From: Pseudonocardia sp. DSM 110487
Lineage (GTDB): Bacteria; Actinomycetota; Actinomycetes; Mycobacteriales; Pseudonocardiaceae
Direction of reading: 5' to 3'
Assembly: GCF_019468565.1 (NCBI RefSeq)
Contig: NZ_CP080521.1
Coordinates: forward strand, 5,704,001 to 5,768,000
Length of the DNA stretch: 64,000 bases
The first letter of the stretch is position 1. Each line of letters begins with the position of its first letter. Shown in pieces: positions 57,461 through 64,000 of the stretch. The translations under genes were made by a program, and so were the position numbers. The notes beneath the pieces were generated by a model. The model saw only the letters and a list, made by a program, of their open reading frames with translations, was not told the origin of the DNA and did no database searches.

Positions 57461-58978
57461 GTGACGCGTTCCAAGCTCGGTTCGGGCGTCCTCCTGCTGG
57501 CCGCCGCCCTGCTCGCGGGCGGCTGCTCCGCCGGTTCGACGGCCTCCCCCGGCGCAGCTCCCGGTAGTCCCGACGCCCCGCTGCGGATCGGGCTGACCGC
57601 CGAGCCGGCCAACCTCGACTTCACCCGCACCGACGGCGCCGCAATCCCGGAGGCGCTGCTGGTCAACGTCTACGAGGGCCTCGTCAAGCTCAACCAGCAG
57701 ACCGGCGAGATCGAGCCGGCGCTCGCCGAGTCCTGGACCGTCAGCCCCGACGGGCTCGTCTACGACTTCACGCTCCGCGAGGGCGCGACGTTCTCGAACG
57801 GCCAGGCGTTCACCGCCGACGACGTGAAGTTCAGCATCGAGCGGGTCCGGTCGGACGCGTGGACCGTCTCACTCAAGAGCGGCATGGGCGTCGTGTCCGG
57901 GGTCGAGGCGGTGTCCCCGACGCACGCGCGGGTCACGCTCAGCCAGCCCAACAACAGCTGGCTCTTCCGGATGACCACCCGCATCGGGGCGATGTTCGAC
58001 CCGTCCGGCGTCGGCGACCTCGCCAACGCGCCGGTGGGCACGGGTCCGTACACGGTCTCGGAGTTCCGCCGCGGCGACCGGCTGGTGCTCACGCGCCGCG
58101 ACGACTACTGGGGGGATGCCCCCGCGATCCGCCAGGTCGACCTGCAGTACTTCCGGGACGCCACCGCGGCCGTCAACGCCCTGCTCACCGACGGCATCGA
58201 CGTGATCGGCACGGTGCAGGCGCCCGAGGCGCTCGCGCAGTTCGAGGGCGACGGCCGCTTCCAGGTGATCGAGGGCACGACCAACGGCGAGGTCACCCTC
58301 GCCATGAACAACGCCACCGGGCCCACGAGCGACGTGCGGGTGCGCCGCGCCATCGCGATGGCGATCGACCACGACGCCGTACTGAACACGGCGTGGGCCG
58401 GCCGCGGTGCCCTGATCGACACGATGGTTCCGCCGACCGACCCCTGGTACCAGCCGCTGCCCGACGTCACCCCGTACAACCCGGACGCGGCCCGCGCGCT
58501 GCTCGCCGAGGCCGGCACGCCGAACCTCTCCCTGCGGTTCCGGATCGCGAACCTCCCGTACGCCGTCGCGGCGGCGCAGGTGGTGCAGAGCCAGCTCGCG
58601 GCCGTCGGGATCCAGACCCAGATCGAGCCGCTCGAATTCCCGGCCCGCTGGCTCGAGACGGTGTTCCGGAACGCCGACTACGACCTCTCGATCGTCTCCC
58701 ACGTCGAGCCGCGCGACATCCGCACCTTCGGCGACCCGAGCTACTACTGGCGCTATGCCAACCCGGAGGTCCAGCGGCTGCTCACCGAGTCCGAGACCGG
58801 CAGCCCCGAACAGCAGATCGACGACCTGCGGCAGGTGGGGCGGCTGATCGCCGAGGACGCGGCGGCCGACTGGCTGTTCCTGCTCCCGAACCTGATCGTC
58901 GCCGACGCCGACGTACGAGGGCTGCCGCAGAACCGGATCGGCGAGTCCCTCGACCTCACGGCGCTGTCCCGGGCGTAG
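57461..58978 (+). CDS. Peptide-type ABC transporter substrate-binding lipoprotein
   Basis: The 505-residue product has a lipoprotein signal (lipobox LAGGC, acylated Cys near residue 22) and the SBP_bac_5 fold: LRIGLTAEPANLDFTRTDGA, LVYDFTLREGATFSNGQAFT, NAPVGTGPYTVSEFRRGDRL and VRRAIAMAIDHDAVL. These proteins bind di/oligopeptides, nickel or other small ligands. GTG 57461 is preceded by a GC-rich purine run. It is the first of five linked genes of an importer operon. Confidence 0.93.
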   Translation: MTRSKLGSGVLLLAAALLAGGCSAGSTASPGAAPGSPDAPLRIGLTAEPANLDFTRTDGAAIPEALLVNVYEGLVKLNQQTGEIEPALAESWTVSPDGLVYDFTLREGATFSNGQAFTADDVKFSIERVRSDAWTVSLKSGMGVVSGVEAVSPTHARVTLSQPNNSWLFRMTTRIGAMFDPSGVGDLANAPVGTGPYTVSEFRRGDRLVLTRRDDYWGDAPAIRQVDLQYFRDATAAVNALLTDGIDVIGTVQAPEALAQFEGDGRFQVIEGTTNGEVTLAMNNATGPTSDVRVRRAIAMAIDHDAVLNTAWAGRGALIDTMVPPTDPWYQPLPDVTPYNPDAARALLAEAGTPNLSLRFRIANLPYAVAAAQVVQSQLAAVGIQTQIEPLEFPARWLETVFRNADYDLSIVSHVEPRDIRTFGDPSYYWRYANPEVQRLLTESETGSPEQQIDDLRQVGRLIAEDAAADWLFLLPNLIVADADVRGLPQNRIGESLDLTALSRA

Positions 58979-58980
58979 CC

Positions 58981-59928
58981 GTGCTGTTGCAGCTGGCACG
59001 CCGGACGGCGGTGCTCGTCGCCAGCCTCGTGGTGGCGTCGATCGTCGTGTTCGCGTTCATGTCCGTGCTCCCGGGCGACCCCGCCCGGGTGGCGCTCGGC
59101 GTCAACGCCACCGAGGAGGCGGTCGCGGCCACCCGCGCGGCGTTCGGCACCGACCGGCCGCTCGTCGTGCAGTACCTGGATTGGGTGAGCGGGCTTCCGG
59201 TGGGCGACTTCGGGCGCTCCTACGTCACCGACGTCGACATCGGGCCGCAGATCGTCGACCGGCTGCTCGTCACGACGTGGCTCGTGCTCTCCGGGATGGC
59301 GGTCGCGCTGGTCGTGGCGCTGCCGCTCGGCGTGCTCGCCGCCGTGCACCACCGGCGGGCGAGCGGCACGGCGATCACGGCGTTCAGCCAGGTCGGGGTG
59401 GCGATCCCGAGCTTCATCGCCGGCATCCTCCTCGTCACGGTGTTCGCGGTACGGCTGGGATGGCTACCGTCCGGCGGGTGGACGCCACCCGCTGTAGCCC
59501 CGGTCGAGTTCCTGCGCCGCCTGGTGCTGCCGGCGCTCGCGCTCGGGCTCGTACAAGGGGCGGTGCTCACCCGGTACGTCCGGTCCGCCGTGCTCGACGT
59601 GCTGCGGGAGGACTACCTGCGCACCGCCCGGTCCAAGGGGCTCACCCCCGGCCGGGCGCTGGTGCGCCACGGGCTGCGCAACGCCGCGATCCCGGTGGTC
59701 ACGGTGCTGGGCCTGCAGCTGGCGACGCTGCTGATCGGCGCGGTCGTCGTCGAGCGGGTGTTCGTGATCCCCGGGCTGGGCAGCCTGCTGCTCGACGGAG
59801 TCGCCAACCGTGACCTGCTGCTCGTCCAGGGGGTCGTCGTCGTGCTGGTACTGGCCGTGCTGGTGGTCAACTTCCTCGTCGACGTGGCCTACACCGTGCT
59901 CGACCCGCGGCTGAGGAGAGCGGCGTGA
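58981..59928 (+). CDS. ABC transporter permease (DppB type)
   Basis: The 315-residue product has six membrane helices and the DppB/OppB markers: N-terminal VLPGDPARVALG near 34-45, and the late DYLRTARSKGLTPGRALVRH (EAA-type loop) and VVERVFVIPGLGSLLLDGVANRD. Start GTG 58981 is two bases after the binding-protein stop. It overlaps the second permease by four bases. It builds the channel with the DppC-type partner. Confidence 0.93.
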   Translation: MLLQLARRTAVLVASLVVASIVVFAFMSVLPGDPARVALGVNATEEAVAATRAAFGTDRPLVVQYLDWVSGLPVGDFGRSYVTDVDIGPQIVDRLLVTTWLVLSGMAVALVVALPLGVLAAVHHRRASGTAITAFSQVGVAIPSFIAGILLVTVFAVRLGWLPSGGWTPPAVAPVEFLRRLVLPALALGLVQGAVLTRYVRSAVLDVLREDYLRTARSKGLTPGRALVRHGLRNAAIPVVTVLGLQLATLLIGAVVVERVFVIPGLGSLLLDGVANRDLLLVQGVVVVLVLAVLVVNFLVDVAYTVLDPRLRRAA

Positions 59929-60766
59929 CCGCCGCTGTGTCGAAACGTGGCACCCGACGGGTCTGGGGCCCGCCTGCGCTGGTCGTCGGCGGGGCGCTCG
60001 TCGCGCTCGTGGTGGCCGCGGCGCTCCTCTCGTTCGTCTGGACGCCCTACGACGCGGTGCAGGTCGACCCGGCTGCGCGGCTCGCGCCACCGGGCGCCGC
60101 GCACTGGCTGGGCACTGACACGTTCGGCCGGGACGTGGTGAGCCAGCTCTTGGTCGGGGCGCGCACGACGCTGTTCGTCGGGGTGGTCGCCGTCGGGCTC
60201 GCCGGGGTGGTCGGCACGCCGATCGGCATCCTGGCCGCGATGGGTCCGCGCTGGCTGGGCGAGCTCGTCATGCGGGCCAACGACATGGTGCTCGCGTTCC
60301 CCGCGCTGCTGCTCGCGATCATGTTCGGCGCGGTGTACGGGCCGAGCACGCTCACCGCGATGGTCGCGATCGGCATCGCGACCGTCCCGTCGTTCGCGCG
60401 GCTCGCCCGCGGCGGGGCGCTGCAGGTGCTCGCCACCGAGTACGTGCTCGCCGCCCGCGCGGCCGGGCGCCCGCGCACCGCGATCGCCGCGCGGCACGTG
60501 CTGCCCAACATCGCGGGGCTGCTGCTGGTGCAGTCGTCGGTGTCGTTCGCGATCGCGGTGCTCGCCGAGGCGGCGCTGTCGTTCCTCGGGTTCGGCACCC
60601 GCCCGCCGACACCGTCGTGGGGCCGAATGCTGCAGGAGGCACAGCAGCTGCTCTACCTGCGGCCGGAGCTGGCGCTGTGGCCGGGGCTGGCGATCGCGCT
60701 CGCCGTGCTCGGTTTCAACCTGCTCGGCGACGGGCTGCGCGACCGGTTCGACCCGAGGCTGCGCCG

Positions 60767-60770
<4 letters not shown>
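59925..60770 (+). CDS. ABC transporter permease (DppC type)
   Basis: The 281-residue product has six membrane helices and DppC/OppC marks: LGTDTFGRDVVSQLLVGART near 60-80 and the EAA-loop YVLAARAAGRPRTAIAARHV, then SFLGFGTRPPTPSWGRML. Both ends overlap the neighbouring genes by four bases, so production is coupled. It pairs with the DppB-type permease. Confidence 0.93.
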
Positions 60771-62703
<1,933 letters not shown>

Positions 62704-62707
<4 letters not shown>

Positions 62708-63882
62708 CATACCCCGTTGACGAGGAGGCCGTTGTCGCGCTGACCCGCGACCTGGTGCGACTGCGCACCGTGAACGAGGACGGCGCACGCGAGGCACCGG
62801 CCGCGGACCTCGTGGCCGCGACCATGCGCTCGTTCGGCTGGGAGCCGCGGATCACCGAGGTGGCCCCCGGCCGGCCGAACGTCGTGGCGGTGGTCGAGGG
62901 CGGCGGCGGGCCGGGGCGGACGCTCGCCTTCGAGGGGCACACCGACGTCGTCACCGAGGGCGACCCGGACCGATGGAGCGTCGACCCGTACGGCGGCGAG
63001 ATCCGTGACGGCCGCCTCTACGGCCGTGGCTCGGCGGACATGAAGTCCGGGGTGGCGGCGATGCTGCACGGGGTGCGGGCGCTGCAGCTCGCGGGGCCGT
63101 TCCCCGGGCGGGTGCTCGTGTGCGCGCTCGTCGACGAGGAGGGGCTGATGCTGGGCGCCAAGCACTTCGCCGGCACCGACCTCGCCCGCTCCGTCGACGG
63201 GGCGATCATCTGCGAGCCCGAGGAGGGTGAGATCTGCACGTCGGCCAAGGGCGCGGTGCGGATCCGGGTGGACCTGCTCGGCGCGATGGCCCACGGCGCC
63301 ATGCCCCAGCACGGGCGCAACCCGCTGCCCGCGGCCGGGCGGCTGCTCGTGGCGCTCGCCGACCTGCAGGACCGGCTGCAGAAGGCGCACCCCGCCCACG
63401 AGCACCTCGGCGAGGTGTACGTGACCCCGACGGTGAGCCGCGCGGGCTCGCTCGACCAGATCAACGTGATCCCGGCGCGGGCGACCGTTGCCGTCGACGT
63501 GCGCACGATCCCCGGCGTCGGCCACGCCGAGCTCGTCGCACGCGTGCGGGAGCTGGCCGCCGAGGCGGGCGCCCCGGATGGGGTGACGTCCGAGCTCACC
63601 GTCGTCGACGACCGCCCGTGCGTGGAGATCTCCGAGGACCATCCGCTGGTCACCGCGCTCGCCGCCGCCCACGAGGCGGTTCTCGGCGAGCCCGCCCGCT
63701 ACGGCGGCGTGCCCGGCGCCACCGACGGCACGATCCTCACGCGCGACGCCGGGATCCCCACCGTCGTCTACGGCCCTGGCGGCAAGTGGATCGCCCACCA
63801 GGCCGACGAGTTCGTGGAGGTCGACGACATCGTGCGGTGCGCCTACGTCTACGCCGCGGCGGCGGACCGGTTCCTGCGATGA
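62704..63882 (+). CDS. M20-family metallo-amidohydrolase (ArgE/DapE-like)
   Basis: The 392-residue product has the M20 dinuclear metal site: EGHTD with His79 and catalytic Asp81, bridging Asp112 in GRGSADMK, E145-E146 in DEEG, and a late His in WIAHQADEF. The dimerisation domain is in the middle (around 180-290). ArgE, DapE and carboxypeptidase G-type enzymes cut N-acyl groups or peptide bonds. GTG 62704 overlaps the ATPase stop, so it is likely to process the imported compound in the cytoplasm. Exact substrate unknown. Confidence 0.88.
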
Positions 63883-64000
63883 CGCCCGCGCTCCCCTTCC
63901 CCGCAGGCCTGCCGATCGGCGACGGATGGGTGCCCGCGGCCACCGCGGACGTCCGGTTCCCCTACGACGGCTCGGTCGTCGCGCCCGGCCCGGTCGGCAC
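63879..64000 (+). CDS. Start of an aldehyde dehydrogenase-like gene (partial)
   Basis: ATG 63879 overlaps the M20 stop and runs off the window. The 40 visible residues (including LPIGDGWVPAATADVRFPYD then GSVVAPGPVG) match the N-terminus of aldehyde dehydrogenases, whose typical start is I-G-G-E-W-V ... V-x-N-P-Y-D-G-S-V-V. If right, the operon oxidises an aldehyde released after hydrolysis. Only the N-terminus is seen. Confidence 0.65.
   Translation, partial: MTPALPFPAGLPIGDGWVPAATADVRFPYDGSVVAPGPVG

Noticed and set aside
57859..58980. Upstream extension of the DppB-type permease frame
   Set aside because: The extension overlaps the binding-protein gene in another frame and reads as Arg-rich nonsense; GTG 58981 is the natural start.

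Overview
The window is very GC-rich, densely coding DNA with many GTG starts, 4-base ATGA/GTGA gene overlaps and AGGAGG-type ribosome sites. The gene content (F420-type LLM oxidoreductases, CGNR zinc finger regulator, many GntR, TetR, LacI and AraC regulators, MoxR-DUF58-VWA cluster, DUF6153 protein) points to a soil actinomycete. Pseudonocardia or a near relative in the Pseudonocardiaceae is my best guess, by inference only. No rRNA, tRNA, CRISPR array or complete insertion sequence was seen.

Layout. 1-4000: an unknown membrane protein, then one gene that appears to be split in two (749-1280 and 2815-3996) by about 1.5 kb of decayed DNA in the opposite orientation. 4002-8651: release factor 3, a DHA2-type drug exporter with a divergent TetR regulator, and an esterase. 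8785-11296: an Nramp-like transporter followed directly by a 30-residue membrane peptide, and an AraC regulator. 11363-14992: a four-gene operon (cupin dioxygenase, MFS permease, zinc alcohol dehydrogenase, SDR) that looks like aryl-ketone catabolism. 15128-18871: surface-sugar genes (acyltransferase, degenerate C-methyltransferase, RmlC-like epimerase) and a frameshifted GH25 lysozyme. 18872-20977: a gene-poor, repeat-rich stretch with palindromic repeats, a ~135-bp inverted repeat pair, an IS5-type transposase tail and a frameshifted unknown gene. 20978-22747: CynX/NimT-type permease with a divergent CGNR regulator. 22787-28064: two-component system divergent from a secreted peptide, MoxR, DUF58 and VWA genes. 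28117-32904: hydrolase, a second (NarL-type) two-component system with a DUF1772-like membrane protein, SnoaL-like protein, AraC regulator.

32977-38558 is a sugar-acid type uptake and lyase operon: binding protein, two permeases, N-acetylneuraminate-lyase-like aldolase, GntR regulator and a second DapA-like aldolase. Its promoter carries a perfect 18-bp palindrome exactly between the -35 and -10 boxes. 38596-42184: LysE exporter, MFS permease, two methyltransferase-like genes. 42307-51292 is an uncharacterised catabolic operon: SDR, LacI regulator, two FAD-dependent oxidoreductases, hydantoinase/oxoprolinase-A-like ATPase, a small protein with an HExxHxxxH motif, and an ion-transporter-superfamily permease. 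51361-55740: LLM oxidoreductase, LysR regulator, an SDR remnant, a small HTH protein, a DUF6153-like protein and a His-rich membrane protein. 55755-64000: LLM oxidoreductase and FadR-type regulator, divergent from a peptide-type ABC importer (binding protein, two permeases, fused double ATPase), an M20 amidohydrolase and the start of an aldehyde dehydrogenase; a FadR-like palindrome lies between them.

Recurring themes are local regulators beside the transport and catabolic genes they probably control, a dispersed palindromic repeat of about 62 bp (four copies), and three genes each exactly one base short of an open frame, which could be real decay or sequencing indels.
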